A stretch of DNA of 44,038 bases. Source: Methylomonas koyamae. Its GTDB lineage: Bacteria > Pseudomonadota > Gammaproteobacteria > Methylococcales > Methylomonadaceae. A program made the translations under genes and the position numbers. Positions 1-11,159 of the stretch are shown here, piece after piece (positions within the stretch are counted from its first letter, which is position 1; every line of letters begins with the position of its first letter). Below the pieces are notes generated by a model. It saw nothing but the letters and a program-made list of their open reading frames with translations, did not search any database and was not told where the DNA came from. The stretch spans positions 1 to 44,038 of the forward strand of contig NZ_PPPU01000021.1 in NCBI RefSeq assembly GCF_006483455.1. Direction: 5' to 3'.

Positions 1-122
1 AGATCGAAGCTTTTTGCGCTTAGGCAACACGTGCTGGCGGGGTATCTTGAATCCTCGTACCAGCCCGCCATGGCGGAGGCAGTAGCGATCGTAACTGGCG
101 ATAGTTAAAGCCACTGTCCGTT

Positions 123-890
123 ATGTTAGATATCAGCATCATTCCGGCCCTGACCGACAACTATATCTACCTGCTGCAGGAACCGGATAGCGGCCTAACT
201 GCAGTGGTGGACCCGGCAACATCGGCCCCGGTCATGGCCGAACTGCAACGGCGCGGTTTGGCACTGAATTACATTTTCAATACCCACCACCACAACGACC
301 ATATCGGCGCCAATCTGGAACTGAAAGTCGCAACCGGCTGCAAGATCGTCGGCGCCAAGTCCGACCATTCCAGAATTCCGGGCATCGACATCGCGCTAGG
401 CGATGGCGACCGGATAGCACTCGGCGGCGAAACACTGGCAGCCATCGATACGCCGGGCCACACCATTGGTCATATCGTCTACTACAGCGCCGGCAGTAAC
501 GCCTTGTTTTGCGGCGATACTTTGTTTTCATTGGGTTGCGGCCGCCTGTTCGAAGGCAGCGCCGAACAAATGTGGCAATCGCTGCAAAAACTGAAGGCAC
601 TCCCGGCCGAGACCAAAATATATTGTGCGCACGAATATACCGAAGCCAACGCCCGCTTCGCCTTGACGCTGGAACCCGGCAATCCGCTATTGCAAGAGCG
701 TTATGCCGAGGTCTGCCAACTCCGGCGCAGCAACGCTCCCAGCCTGCCCTCCACTATCGGCCGGGAATTGGCGACCAATCCGTTTCTGCGCGAGCACAGC
801 TCGGAGATCCGGCAAAACCTCGCCCTGCCGACGGCTTCGGCATTGGCGGTTTTTACTGCGATACGCCGGCAGAAGGACCGGTTTCGCTAA
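123..890 (+). CDS. gloB: Hydroxyacylglutathione hydrolase (glyoxalase II)
   Basis: This enzyme hydrolyses S-D-lactoylglutathione to D-lactate and glutathione, the second step of cytosolic methylglyoxal detoxification. The 255-residue length is normal for the family. The metallo-beta-lactamase signature THHHNDH is at residues 54-60 (HxHxDH). It is followed by the metal ligands in TPGHT (about 112), FCGDTLF (about 128) and AHEYT (about 169). The C-terminal part matches the glutathione-binding HAGH domain. The ATG at 123 has only a weak ribosome site, but the N-terminus MLDISIIPALTDNYIY is typical of GloB. The glycosyltransferase gene follows about 70 bp downstream on the same strand. Confidence 0.95.
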   Translation: MLDISIIPALTDNYIYLLQEPDSGLTAVVDPATSAPVMAELQRRGLALNYIFNTHHHNDHIGANLELKVATGCKIVGAKSDHSRIPGIDIALGDGDRIALGGETLAAIDTPGHTIGHIVYYSAGSNALFCGDTLFSLGCGRLFEGSAEQMWQSLQKLKALPAETKIYCAHEYTEANARFALTLEPGNPLLQERYAEVCQLRRSNAPSLPSTIGRELATNPFLREHSSEIRQNLALPTASALAVFTAIRRQKDRFR

Positions 891-961
891 AGCCCGCGGC
901 AGCCGGTACTGGCGAAGTCTGCTAAACTGCACGGTGGTTTCCACCGTAAATTGACCGCTTG

Positions 962-1825
962 ATGAAAACACCTGAGTCGCTGAGTATTGTCCTGCCCGCC
1001 AAGAACGAAGCGGCAAATCTGCCAGCTTTTCTGCCGAAATTGCTGGAGTTGTACCCGCAGGCCGAAATTTTAGTGGTCGACGACGGTTCCAGCGACGACA
1101 CCGGAGCCATTGCCAACGACGCCGGAGTCAAGGTGGTCCGCCATCCCTATTGCATGGGTAACGGCGCGTCGATTAAAACCGGGGCCAGACAAGCGAAGGG
1201 CGATATTCTGGTGTTCATGGACGCCGATGGCCAACACGACCCGCACGATATTGCCGCGTTATTGGCAAAAATAAATGAAGGCTACGACATGGCAGTCGGC
1301 GCCAGAAACGCCCGCAGCCATGCTTCGTGGTTCAGACGCATTGCTAACAAGTTCTACAATAAGCTGGCGTCATTGATGACCGGCCACCGGATCGACGACC
1401 TGACCTCCGGCTTTCGCGCCGCGCGCGCCGACAAATTCCGTAAATTCCTTTACCTGCTACCGAACGGATTTTCCTATCCGACCACCAGTACCATGGCGTT
1501 TTTCCGCTCCGGATTTCCGGTGGCCTACGTCCCGATCCATGCCGGCAAACGTAGCGGCAAGAGCCACATCCGCCTGCTACACGACGGCTTACGTTTCTTT
1601 ATCATCATTCTGCGTATCGGCGTACTGTTCTCGCCGATGCGGTTGTTCCTGCCGATCAGTATGTCGATTTTCGGCGTCGGCATGGGTTACTACGCCTACA
1701 CCTATATCACTGAAGCTCGTTTCACCAATATGAGCGCCGTGCTATTCCTGTCCGCCATCGTCACTTTCCTGATCGGCATCGTCTCTGAGCAAATCTCGTC
1801 TCTGCATTACAAAAACATCGAATAG
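962..1825 (+). CDS. Family 2 glycosyltransferase (dolichol-phosphate-mannose-synthase-like), membrane-bound
   Basis: This is an inverting GT-A glycosyltransferase that probably transfers a sugar from a nucleotide sugar to a lipid carrier or polymer at the inner membrane. The N-terminus has the GT2 start SIVLPAKNEAANL, the nucleotide-binding motif VVDDGSSDDT near residue 40, and the metal-binding DADGQHD near residue 90. Two hydrophobic segments near the C-terminus (about 220-245 and 258-278) should anchor it. A TTG lies immediately before the ATG at 962. I chose the ATG, giving 287 residues. The substrate cannot be read from the sequence. It is convergent with the methyltransferase gene, whose stop lies 5 bp away. 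Confidence 0.85.
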   Translation: MKTPESLSIVLPAKNEAANLPAFLPKLLELYPQAEILVVDDGSSDDTGAIANDAGVKVVRHPYCMGNGASIKTGARQAKGDILVFMDADGQHDPHDIAALLAKINEGYDMAVGARNARSHASWFRRIANKFYNKLASLMTGHRIDDLTSGFRAARADKFRKFLYLLPNGFSYPTTSTMAFFRSGFPVAYVPIHAGKRSGKSHIRLLHDGLRFFIIILRIGVLFSPMRLFLPISMSIFGVGMGYYAYTYITEARFTNMSAVLFLSAIVTFLIGIVSEQISSLHYKNIE

Positions 1826-1830
1826 CCGGC

Positions 1831-2964
1831 TCAAGCCTTTTCACAACTGAAAATGACGAACTTGGCATTCGCCGCCACTTGCCGGCAGCGGCCGAACAGT
1901 TTTTTCAGCGCGATATGGTAGTTGAGGTGGCGGTTTCCGATCACCCGCAACTCGCCGCCGGGCCGTAACACCGCATGCGCCTGTTGAAACATGCGCCAGG
2001 CGATATGGTCGCCGATCGCGTGCTGTTGATGAAACGGCGGATTGCAGACGATGCAATCGGCACTTGCCGGTGCAAAACTGCTCAGGCAATCGCCGACGAC
2101 GAACTTCGCCCGCGGCGCATCGCCGAACCGACTGCGAAAATTTTCCGTTGCCGAGGCGATAGCCATGAACGATTCGTCGACAAACATGATATTGGCTGCC
2201 GGATTCGATTCGGCAAGGCGCAAGCCGATCACGCCGTTGCCGCATCCCAGATCGATGTAGTCTCGATAGCCCGGCTGGTCCGGCAGATGTTGCAACAGAA
2301 AGCGGGCACCGATATCCAGACTTTCCCGGGAAAACACATTGGCATGGTTGCAAAGCGGCGGCTCTTCGGCCGCCAGGCGGTAGTAACTGGGGTAGGGATT
2401 TTGCGGCAGGCGGATATTCGGATCGAGGCTGGTGAAAATCAGCCTGGCCTTTTTTCTGGCCAACGACGGTACGGTCGGGCCGACCAGCCGTTCCAACAGC
2501 TTCCAGGCATTGGCCGGTAAAGCCTTGACCATGCCCGCCGCAACGATGCGGCTATCCGGCTGCAACAACGGCCTGAGTCTATGCAACTGGTATTCCAGCA
2601 AAGCCAAAGTCTTCGGAATCTTGATGAGCAACAGATCGATCGGTGGCGACGGCAAGGACAGACTATCCAACAGCAACACCCGGTCGGCCGCTATCGCATT
2701 CGCGGCCAAATTTTCGCGCGTCGCCTGCTGCGATAACCAGGAGTCGGAAATGGCCGTCGGCCGAAATTCGCTCAACGCCACGGCCAGCGCCCCGAAGTTA
2801 TCGTTCAGGATGACAACACTCTGACCGGCAAGCGCTTCGGTTTCGGCCAGATGATGCAGCACATAGTCGTCGGCCGCATCCCAGGCCTGCAACAATTCGT
2901 TTTTTCGGTGGGGTTGGCGCGTTAGCCGAAAACAGCCCTGCGGGACGCTGAATTGCTGTTCCAT
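1831..2964 (-). CDS. rlmG: 23S rRNA (guanine-N2)-methyltransferase, RlmG-like
   Basis: This SAM-dependent methyltransferase is predicted to modify G1835 of 23S rRNA. The 377-residue length and two-domain design (a degenerate N-terminal methyltransferase-like domain and an active C-terminal one) match RlmG. The N-terminal half contains the RlmG-like stretch LLQAWDAADDYVLHHL. The SAM motif DLGCGNGVIGL is near residue 238 and the catalytic NPPFHQQH is at residues 308-315. The segment NHANVFSRESLDIGARFLLQHLP is strongly family-like. It is transcribed alone on the minus strand. Distinction from RsmC rests on overall similarity as remembered, not on a search. Confidence 0.88.
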   Translation of the reverse strand: MEQQFSVPQGCFRLTRQPHRKNELLQAWDAADDYVLHHLAETEALAGQSVVILNDNFGALAVALSEFRPTAISDSWLSQQATRENLAANAIAADRVLLLDSLSLPSPPIDLLLIKIPKTLALLEYQLHRLRPLLQPDSRIVAAGMVKALPANAWKLLERLVGPTVPSLARKKARLIFTSLDPNIRLPQNPYPSYYRLAAEEPPLCNHANVFSRESLDIGARFLLQHLPDQPGYRDYIDLGCGNGVIGLRLAESNPAANIMFVDESFMAIASATENFRSRFGDAPRAKFVVGDCLSSFAPASADCIVCNPPFHQQHAIGDHIAWRMFQQAHAVLRPGGELRVIGNRHLNYHIALKKLFGRCRQVAANAKFVIFSCEKA

Positions 2965-3044
2965 CGGTGATCAAGTCCGGAAAATGGGAGACGTAGAGCC
3001 TGGATCGAAGTCAGCGACAAATTGTCACGCGGCAAATTGCCACA

Positions 3045-3167
3045 TTTTCAACGTTAGAATGCTCCAGTACACTGATAGCAACTCTTGTATGCGTCCTTCG
3101 GGAAAATGAGAGTTATACCCCACCTCTTTGTGCGGTAGCGCCGTATCCGGTGCTACCGCATTTTTTT
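3045..3167 (+). ncRNA. Candidate small RNA ending in an intrinsic terminator
   Basis: The stretch lies between two minus-strand genes, yet it ends in a strong plus-strand terminator with no plus-strand gene in front of it. A weak sigma70-like promoter can be drawn: TTTTCA at 3045-3050, a 17-bp spacer, and TACACT at 3068-3073. Transcription would then start near 3080. The transcript would open with a hairpin, AACTCT (3080-3085) pairing with AGAGTT (3109-3114), containing an inner TCC-TTCG-GGA tetraloop stem (3094-3103). A single-stranded pyrimidine-rich linker and the terminator follow. I do not recognise an RNA family. It could instead be an antisense transcript start or part of a longer transcript. 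Confidence 0.4.
3131..3167 (+). terminator. Rho-independent terminator, plus-strand
   Basis: TGCGGTAGC (3131-3139) pairs with GCTACCGCA (3152-3160) and is followed directly by seven Ts (3161-3167). On the minus strand the hairpin is not followed by a T run, so the direction is plus, opposite to both flanking genes. Confidence 0.8.
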
Positions 3168-3963
3168 ACGCGGCCAAATTGCAGCGTCCGGCTTCAAGCC
3201 CGAACAACCGGTAAAAATTTTCGCTGGATTGCTTCGCCACCACTTCGACCGAGGTGCCGCGCAATTCGGCAATATATTCGGCTACGTGGCGCACGTAGGT
3301 CGGATAGTTGGGCTTACCGCGGTAAGGCACCGGCGCCAGATAAGGCGAATCGGTTTCGATCAGGAAGCGGTCGGCCGGAATTCTACGCGCCACGTCTTGG
3401 ATCGCTGCGGCATTTTTGAACGTAACGATGCCGGAGAACGACACGTAAAAGTTCAAATCGACAGCGCGTTGGGCGTAGGCCCAGTCCTCGGTAAAGCAAT
3501 GAATCACGCCCCCCACCGTATCGGCGCCTTCCGCCTGCAACACGTCCAAAGCATCCTGCCCGGCCTCCCGAGTATGAATGATCAAGGGCTTGTGCAACTG
3601 CTTGGCCACCGCGATATGGTTGCGAAAACGCCGAAATTGCCACTCCAGATCGCCCTTACTATGAAAATAATCCAGGCCGGTTTCGCCGATCGCAATCACC
3701 TTGTCATTTGCCGCCAATCCCAGCAATTCGTCGATGTCAGGCTCGCGACCATCGGTGACATTCGGATGCACGCCCACCGACAGCGAGATATCCGGATATG
3801 GCGCGGTTTGCGCCAACATCGCCGGATAGGACTCCAGATCGATGGCAATGCAAAGCATATGCTGGATGCCGGCTGTCCGGGCCGCGCGGACAAAAACGTC
3901 GAAATCGTCGGCATAAGGCGCCAAGTCAATACGGTCGAGATGGCAGTGGGAATCGATGAACAT
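3166..3963 (-). CDS. TatD-family metal-dependent hydrolase (YcfH-like)
   Basis: This is a TIM-barrel metal-dependent hydrolase of the TatD DNase family, a cytoplasmic 3'-5' exonuclease or deoxyribonuclease in characterised relatives. The 265 residues include the metal-binding start FIDSHCHLD, EtGLDYF near residue 93 (IGETGLDYF), KPLIIHTREA, GGVIHCFTED and LIETDSPYLAP near residue 205. All the usual His/Asp/Glu ligands appear present. It is the last gene of the acpP-to-tatD cluster, 46 bp after pilZ, the same place as ycfH after holB in enterobacteria and tatD after pilZ in pseudomonads. The exact paralogue (TatD or YcfH) is inferred from this position. Confidence 0.9.
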   Translation of the reverse strand: MFIDSHCHLDRIDLAPYADDFDVFVRAARTAGIQHMLCIAIDLESYPAMLAQTAPYPDISLSVGVHPNVTDGREPDIDELLGLAANDKVIAIGETGLDYFHSKGDLEWQFRRFRNHIAVAKQLHKPLIIHTREAGQDALDVLQAEGADTVGGVIHCFTEDWAYAQRAVDLNFYVSFSGIVTFKNAAAIQDVARRIPADRFLIETDSPYLAPVPYRGKPNYPTYVRHVAEYIAELRGTSVEVVAKQSSENFYRLFGLEAGRCNLAA

Positions 3964-4009
3964 GAAGCTTGGGAAACGTTAGTGCCGAGCGGCAACCGCC
4001 CGGTCAGGA

Positions 4010-4360
4010 TTACATGGTGTGGGTGGAGCGGTCCGACTCCAGCGCACCGGCCAGATAGGTTTCGATTTTATTGCGCGCCGCACCGCCGTCCTGGTCGCTG
4101 AATTGGACGCCAATACCGGCGGCACGGTAACCTTCGGCACCGTTGGGCGTCTTCCAGATAATTTTGCCGGCGATCGGCAAGCGCTCGGTCTCTTCCATTA
4201 AATTCAACAACATAAACACTTCCTCGCCCATTTCGTATTCACGCTTGGTCGGGATGAACAGACCGCCGTTTTTGACGAACGGCATATAGGCTGCATAAAG
4301 CGCGTTTTTATCCTTGATCGATAGCGACAGGATACCTTGCCGGGGAGCTGCTTCCGCCAT
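4010..4360 (-). CDS. pilZ: Type IV pilus PilZ-like protein
   Basis: This small 116-residue cytoplasmic PilZ-domain protein is placed between holB and tatD, exactly as the founding pilZ of pseudomonads. The sequence has the PilZ beta-barrel pattern (LSLSIKDKNALYAAYMPFVKNGGLF, then KIIWKTP and AGIGVQF). It lacks the N-terminal RxxxR and the D/NxSxxG motif needed for cyclic-di-GMP binding. In that it resembles authentic type IV pilus PilZ, which works through PilB and FimX rather than by binding the nucleotide. Its ATG lies 4 bp after the holB stop, so it is probably co-translated. No pilus genes are in the window. Confidence 0.85.
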   Translation of the reverse strand: MAEAAPRQGILSLSIKDKNALYAAYMPFVKNGGLFIPTKREYEMGEEVFMLLNLMEETERLPIAGKIIWKTPNGAEGYRAAGIGVQFSDQDGGAARNKIETYLAGALESDRSTHTM

Positions 4361-4364
4361 AATG

Positions 4365-6944
<2,580 letters not shown>

Positions 6945-6960
<16 letters not shown>

Positions 6961-7784
6961 GCTTGCACCTCCGCCGCTCTGGCCTGATTCAATAAGTCCT
7001 GCATTCGCCGGGTCAACGGTCCGACCGCCAGTACGCGTTGCTCCAAGCGTTTGATCGGCCAAATGCCGATCACCGAATTGGTCACGAACAATTCGTCCGC
7101 TGCCAATACGTCGACAGGGTCAAGCGGAATTTCATGCAACTGGACACCGATATCGCGAGCAAAACCGATCACCAACTCCCGGATGATCCCGGCCACGCCG
7201 CAACCGGCCAAGCTCGGCGTATACAACTGGCCGGCCTTGACGGCAAATAGATTGCTCATCACACCCTCAACCACGCGATCTTCGCTATCCAGCATCAAGC
7301 CTTCCTGAATATCGTCGTCGCGCCATTCTGCTCGAGCCAGAATTTGCTCTAATCGATTCAAGTGTTTGATGCCGGCGAGCGCAGTATTGATCGACAAGCG
7401 GTGCCAACAGAAACGGGCGCGAATGCCGTCGGTTTGGAATGTGTCCGGGTAATCGGGATAAGGATGCAGGCTAAGTAATCGGGTGGGCTGTATCGGTTCA
7501 GGTTGGCGATAACCCCGACCGCCGGAACCGCGGGTGACGATGATTTTGAGTACCGCGCGTTCGGCCGGCTTTGCCAGCTTGGCGGCCTCCACCGCGAGCA
7601 AATCGACTGCCGGAGCCGGAATCAGCAGACGCTGACAACCGAGAGCCAATCGACGCAGATGCCGATCGAGAAACAGCGGCCTGCCCTCAACAACCTCGAT
7701 GGTTTCGAACAGGCCGTCACCGTACTGAAAGCCGCGATCGGCAACGTCGACGTAGTGTCCGGGTTCGCCATTCAACAGATACAT
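6945..7784 (-). CDS. pabC: Aminodeoxychorismate lyase
   Basis: This PLP-dependent fold-type IV enzyme converts 4-amino-4-deoxychorismate to p-aminobenzoate and pyruvate for folate synthesis. The 279 residues include the N-terminal DRGFQYGDGLFETI, typical of PabC and of branched-chain aminotransferase relatives. The PLP lysine is in GIKHLNRLEQ near residue 140, and the SNLFAV and TNSVIGIWPI motifs follow. The position between fabF and mltG is the classical pabC position, which separates it from D-amino-acid or branched-chain aminotransferases. It starts 27 bp after fabF, and its end carries the mltG ribosome site. Confidence 0.92.
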
Positions 7785-7811
7785 AGCCGGACACTGTTAG
7801 TTCGGGACCGC

Positions 7812-9056
7812 TTATTCGAAACGCTTGAAAACCAACGAACCGTTGGTGCCGCCGAAGCCGAACGAATTGGAAATGGCCAGATCGATTTTCATGTTTCTGG
7901 CCGTGTTGGGCACGTAATCCAGATCGCAATCGGGATCCTGGTTTTCCAGATTAATGGTCGGCGGCGCGATTTGGTGCTTGATCGCCAGTGCCGTCAGTAC
8001 CGCTTCGATACCGCCGGCAGCGCCCAACAGATGGCCGATCATCGATTTGGTCGAGCTGACAGCCAGTTTGTAGGCGTGATCGCCCAGCGCCTTTTTCATG
8101 GCGTGGGTTTCGCCAACGTCGCCGGCCGGCGTCGAAGTGCCGTGGGCGTTGATGTAATCGACCTGTTCCGGGTTGATTTTGGCATCGCGCATCGCGTTAC
8201 GCATACAGCGCGCGGCGCCTTCGCCACCTTCGGACGGCGAAGTGATATGGTAAGCGTCGCCGCTCATGCCGTAACCGACCAGTTCCGCATAAATCTTGGC
8301 GCCGCGAGCCTTGGCGTGTTCCAGCTCTTCCAGCACGATCACACCGGCGCCGTCGCTGAGGACGAAACCGTCGCGGTCGCGGTCCCAGGGCCGGCTGGCG
8401 CGCTGCGGATCGTCGTTACGCCGCGACAGCGCTTTCGCCGAAGCAAAGCCGCCCATCGCGGTCGGCGAGGTAGTGCAACGCTCGGCACCGCCGGCGACCA
8501 TCACGTCGGCATCGCCGTATTTGATCAGACGCGCCGCATCGCCGATGTTATGGGTACCGGTTGAGCAAGCCGTAACGATCGCGAAATTCGGCCCTTTCAT
8601 GCCGTATTTGATCGACAGGTTGCCGGAGATCATGTTGATAATATTGCCGGGGACGAAAAACGGCGAAATCCGGCGCGGTCCGCCCGCCACGTAGGTGGCA
8701 TAGCATTCCTCGATTCCGGTAATGCCGCCGATGCCGGCGCCGATCGCAATGCCGATGCGCTCGGCGTTTTCTTCGGTAACGACGATGCCGGAGTCCTCAA
8801 TCGCCTGGCAGCCGGCGGCAATACCGTAATGGACGAAACCGTCCATCCGCTTGGCATCCTTCTCCGGAATGTAGTCGCCGATGTTGAAATTTCGAATCAC
8901 GCCGCCAAAAGTCGTTGCAAACGGTGAAATATCAAAAGAATCGATCGGCCCAATGCCGCTTCTGCCATTGACAATACCGTCCCAGGTATCCGCAACATTG
9001 TTGGCTAACGGCGTAACGGCGCCTAAGCCCGTAATTACAACTCGACGTGTGCTCAC
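7812..9056 (-). CDS. fabF: Beta-ketoacyl-ACP synthase II
   Basis: This is the elongating condensing enzyme of fatty acid synthesis, which joins malonyl-ACP to acyl-ACP. The 414-residue length is normal. The catalytic triad is visible: Cys in [12 protein letters not shown] (about 165), His in [11 protein letters not shown] (about 305) and His in [12 protein letters not shown] (about 342). The C-terminal [11 protein letters not shown] motif is also present. It lies 95 bp downstream of acpP on the same strand, as in most proteobacteria, and heads the run into pabC, mltG, tmk and holB. Confidence 0.97.
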   Translation of the reverse strand: MSTRRVVITGLGAVTPLANNVADTWDGIVNGRSGIGPIDSFDISPFATTFGGVIRNFNIGDYIPEKDAKRMDGFVHYGIAAGCQAIEDSGIVVTEENAERIGIAIGAGIGGITGIEECYATYVAGGPRRISPFFVPGNIINMISGNLSIKYGMKGPNFAIVTACSTGTHNIGDAARLIKYGDADVMVAGGAERCTTSPTAMGGFASAKALSRRNDDPQRASRPWDRDRDGFVLSDGAGVIVLEELEHAKARGAKIYAELVGYGMSGDAYHITSPSEGGEGAARCMRNAMRDAKINPEQVDYINAHGTSTPAGDVGETHAMKKALGDHAYKLAVSSTKSMIGHLLGAAGGIEAVLTALAIKHQIAPPTINLENQDPDCDLDYVPNTARNMKIDLAISNSFGFGGTNGSLVFKRFE

Positions 9057-9151
9057 AGTAAACTACCGGTAAATAAAGAAGACAACCAGAGAAGGGGGAT
9101 GTATCGGCTAGTGGATGGCGTCATCCACTAGCGTTTGGAAACAACTTGCTG

Positions 9152-9385
9152 TTATTGCAGATTGGCGTTGATGTAATCGATAGCCAATTGGACGGTGGTG
9201 ATTTTTTCGGCTTCTTCGTCCGGAATTTCGCATTCAAATTCTTCTTCCAGAGCCATGACGAGTTCAACTGTGTCTAAAGAATCAGCACCAAGATCGTCGA
9301 CAAAAGACGCATCGTTTGCGATTTCTTCCTTTACGCCTAATTGTTCCGCGACAATCTTTTTTACTCGTTCTTCGATATTACTCAT
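9152..9385 (-). CDS. acpP: Acyl carrier protein
   Basis: This 77-residue acidic carrier protein holds growing acyl chains on a 4'-phosphopantetheine arm. The attachment serine is Ser36 in [11 protein letters not shown] chose the ATG at 9385 ([12 protein letters not shown]), the usual AcpP N-terminus, preceded by GAGGAAAA. An in-frame start six codons upstream at 9403 would place that ribosome site inside the coding sequence. A near-consensus promoter lies upstream at 9498-9527. The usual upstream partner fabG is not adjacent; the neighbouring gene is the MaoC-like protein. Confidence 0.97.
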   Translation of the reverse strand: MSNIEERVKKIVAEQLGVKEEIANDASFVDDLGADSLDTVELVMALEEEFECEIPDEEAEKITTVQLAIDYINANLQ

Positions 9386-9497
9386 ATGTTTTTCCTCGAA
9401 CAATGCAAATGCCCGACTGCAAGCACTTACCTTATCTTTAGTGTTGTATTAATTGAATTTGCTATCTCGTCACTGGCCTAGCCTAACGACTTCGCGG

Positions 9498-9527
9498 ATT
9501 ATACTTGATGTTCCAAAAATTTCACAA
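9498..9527 (-). promoter_or_regulatory. Sigma70-type promoter of acpP
   Basis: Read on the minus strand, TTGTGA (9527-9522) and a perfect TATAAT (9503-9498) are 18 bp apart. They sit about 110 bp upstream of the acpP start and just after the stop of the gene at 9548. acpP can therefore be transcribed independently of that upstream gene, in keeping with the high expression known for acpP. Confidence 0.65.
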
Positions 9528-9547
9528 CATTAGGCCGGCCCGCGCCA

Positions 9548-10483
9548 CTATGCCGCCTTACCGCGCAAATTTTTCAAAATTTCTTCCAAAGGCACCAAAT
9601 TCAGCTTGATCCGGTACAAAATCGCGCCGTCTTCCAACACCCCAAAGCACTCGTAAGTACGCAGCATGATGTTGGTTTGGTTCAGCGTATTGTCTTTCGA
9701 TTCCGGCAATTGCTTGACCAGAATATGCAGTTTGTCGTTGTTTTTGACTCTGGCCAAGTGTACGCGGTCCACCGAAATGTCGTGCGAGGTATACACCATC
9801 GGATTGCGTTTGAAATCATGGTTCTCCAACTGCGCTTTTTCCAGCAAAGCGCCGGAAGTCAGACTGCACGGATAGACTTCCGGATAATGCGCGACATGGG
9901 TCAATTCATCGAAATAATCCGATTGCTCGGCCAACGATCCCGACAAAAAGTTTTTGACGTTGCCGTTATTCATCCATTTCCGTTTCAAGAACAAATCCGT
10001 GCCCGGCACCACGGTTTTATCGGCGATGCCGTTCAAATCGGGCAAACCGCTCAAATCCACATCCGCCAGAAATAGCGGCGATTTGGTTTCCTTTTTGTAG
10101 CCCAGCAGAATGGTCTTACCCAGCGATTTGATCGCCACTCGGTTGGTCAAGGTCAATTCCGGTATGGTGTTGATCAGCGTTTTCTTGATGTCCAGCGTCA
10201 TTTCCTGGCGCGGGCGCAACGCGTTGACGAAGGTAATTTGGTAGTTGCTAAACCGCAGCTGCTTCTCGGCGATGATCTGATCTTCGTGCTGCACCTCGCG
10301 ATACAGGCGCATTTGGTGCTCGATTAGCGTGTTCAATTGAAACCCTAACACGATCGGGCCCTTGAACGGGTTATGGGTGATCTGCAACCATTTATGCTTG
10401 TCGTGAAACAGATTGAAATCGTCCGAGGCGTTGCGGGCGACTTCGATGTGAATTTGTTCGAAAGTAAACGACTGTGCTTTCAT
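9548..10483 (-). CDS. Hot-dog-fold (MaoC-like) protein, possible acyl thioester dehydratase
   Basis: This is a 311-residue soluble protein. The N-terminal NASDDFNLFHDKHKW...NPFKGPIVLGFQL has the layout of the MaoC/hydratase-2 hot-dog motif (an Asp and His for catalysis, then a GPIVxG turn). The second half, around residues 210-300, has beta-rich stretches such as YTSHDISVDRVHLARVKNNDKLHILV that could be the second hot-dog of a double-domain enzyme. It neighbours acpP and fabF, so an acyl-ACP or acyl-CoA substrate is plausible. The similarity is weak, and the function is inferred from fold and position only. It uses its own ATG at 10483 and faces the DUF4124 gene divergently. Confidence 0.55.
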   Translation of the reverse strand: MKAQSFTFEQIHIEVARNASDDFNLFHDKHKWLQITHNPFKGPIVLGFQLNTLIEHQMRLYREVQHEDQIIAEKQLRFSNYQITFVNALRPRQEMTLDIKKTLINTIPELTLTNRVAIKSLGKTILLGYKKETKSPLFLADVDLSGLPDLNGIADKTVVPGTDLFLKRKWMNNGNVKNFLSGSLAEQSDYFDELTHVAHYPEVYPCSLTSGALLEKAQLENHDFKRNPMVYTSHDISVDRVHLARVKNNDKLHILVKQLPESKDNTLNQTNIMLRTYECFGVLEDGAILYRIKLNLVPLEEILKNLRGKAA

Positions 10484-10654
10484 TGCAAGCTGCTGGGTGT
10501 ATGGGGACAGGCCGTTATTCTAGGCCGATTGCGGCGGATCAGAAAGGCTCCGCCGCACCGAACAAGTCCGGCCACTCCGATCTAAACCGTTAATGACCGC
10601 TTAATCAAACCGCGCTAACGTATTCGCCGTAGCATTTCTTTCCGGGAAAAACTT

Positions 10655-11107
10655 ATGAAGCCTTTGTTATACATCGTCGCCGCTACCTGCGTTATGGCAA
10701 TTCCACCCGCTGCAAATGCCGCCGCTTACAAATGCACCGTGGCGGGCAAAGTCGTCTACCAACAATCGCCGTGTGCCGGAGAAGGCAATGCCGTCAAAAT
10801 CGACAACGATACAGAAGAGAAAAAGCTCAATCGCCAAATGGAGTCGCAAGAAGCCGCTCGCCGCCGTCAGGAATTGGACAACATGGCGAAAGGCGTGGAC
10901 CGCAGGAACGCCCAGGAAATCAATACCCAGATGCAAATCCTGGAAAACCAGCGGCAGAGGCAAGAAGCGTTGGATTTCCACCGCCGCCGCGCGGAAGAAT
11001 ATCGGGCGCTAGAGGAAGAATCGAAAATCCACGGCTCCGAGTATATGGAAGTCTGGGGCCGCAACCACGCGGAAGAACAGGAAAAACGGGCAAACGAACT
11101 GCAATGA
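10655..11107 (+). CDS. DUF4124-type exported protein
   Basis: This 150-residue protein has a clear signal peptide (MKPLLYIVAATCVMAIPPAANA, cleavage near residue 22), so it is probably periplasmic. The short DUF4124 pattern follows: YKCTVAGKVVYQQSPCAGEG, with two cysteines that may form a disulphide. The rest (about residues 50-150) is a highly charged helix rich in Arg, Glu and Gln, probably a coiled coil. The DUF has no known biochemical role. The gene stands alone, divergent from the MaoC-like gene across about 170 bp and convergent with draG. Confidence 0.75.
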   Translation: MKPLLYIVAATCVMAIPPAANAAAYKCTVAGKVVYQQSPCAGEGNAVKIDNDTEEKKLNRQMESQEAARRRQELDNMAKGVDRRNAQEINTQMQILENQRQRQEALDFHRRRAEEYRALEEESKIHGSEYMEVWGRNHAEEQEKRANELQ

Positions 11108-11159
11108 AGACTGCCGCGGAAACGGTCGGCACAGACTCTGGCGACCACCGACGCTTCCG

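Noticed and set aside
1-122. Possible end of an upstream gene: a plus-strand frame open from base 1 to a TAA at 106-108, and a minus-strand frame also open to the edge.
   Set aside because: Both are too short to recognise, and the translated ends match no family I know. Which strand, if any, is coding cannot be decided.
509-925. Plus-strand frame overlapping gloB.
   Set aside because: It is a shadow of gloB in another frame with Arg-rich non-protein-like composition.
1975-2824. Plus-strand frames opposite rlmG.
   Set aside because: The minus strand encodes a clear methyltransferase; these are antisense shadows.
6961-7062. N-terminal extension of the mltG frame into pabC.
   Set aside because: The GTG at 6960 has GGAGG at the right distance and is followed at once by the membrane helix.
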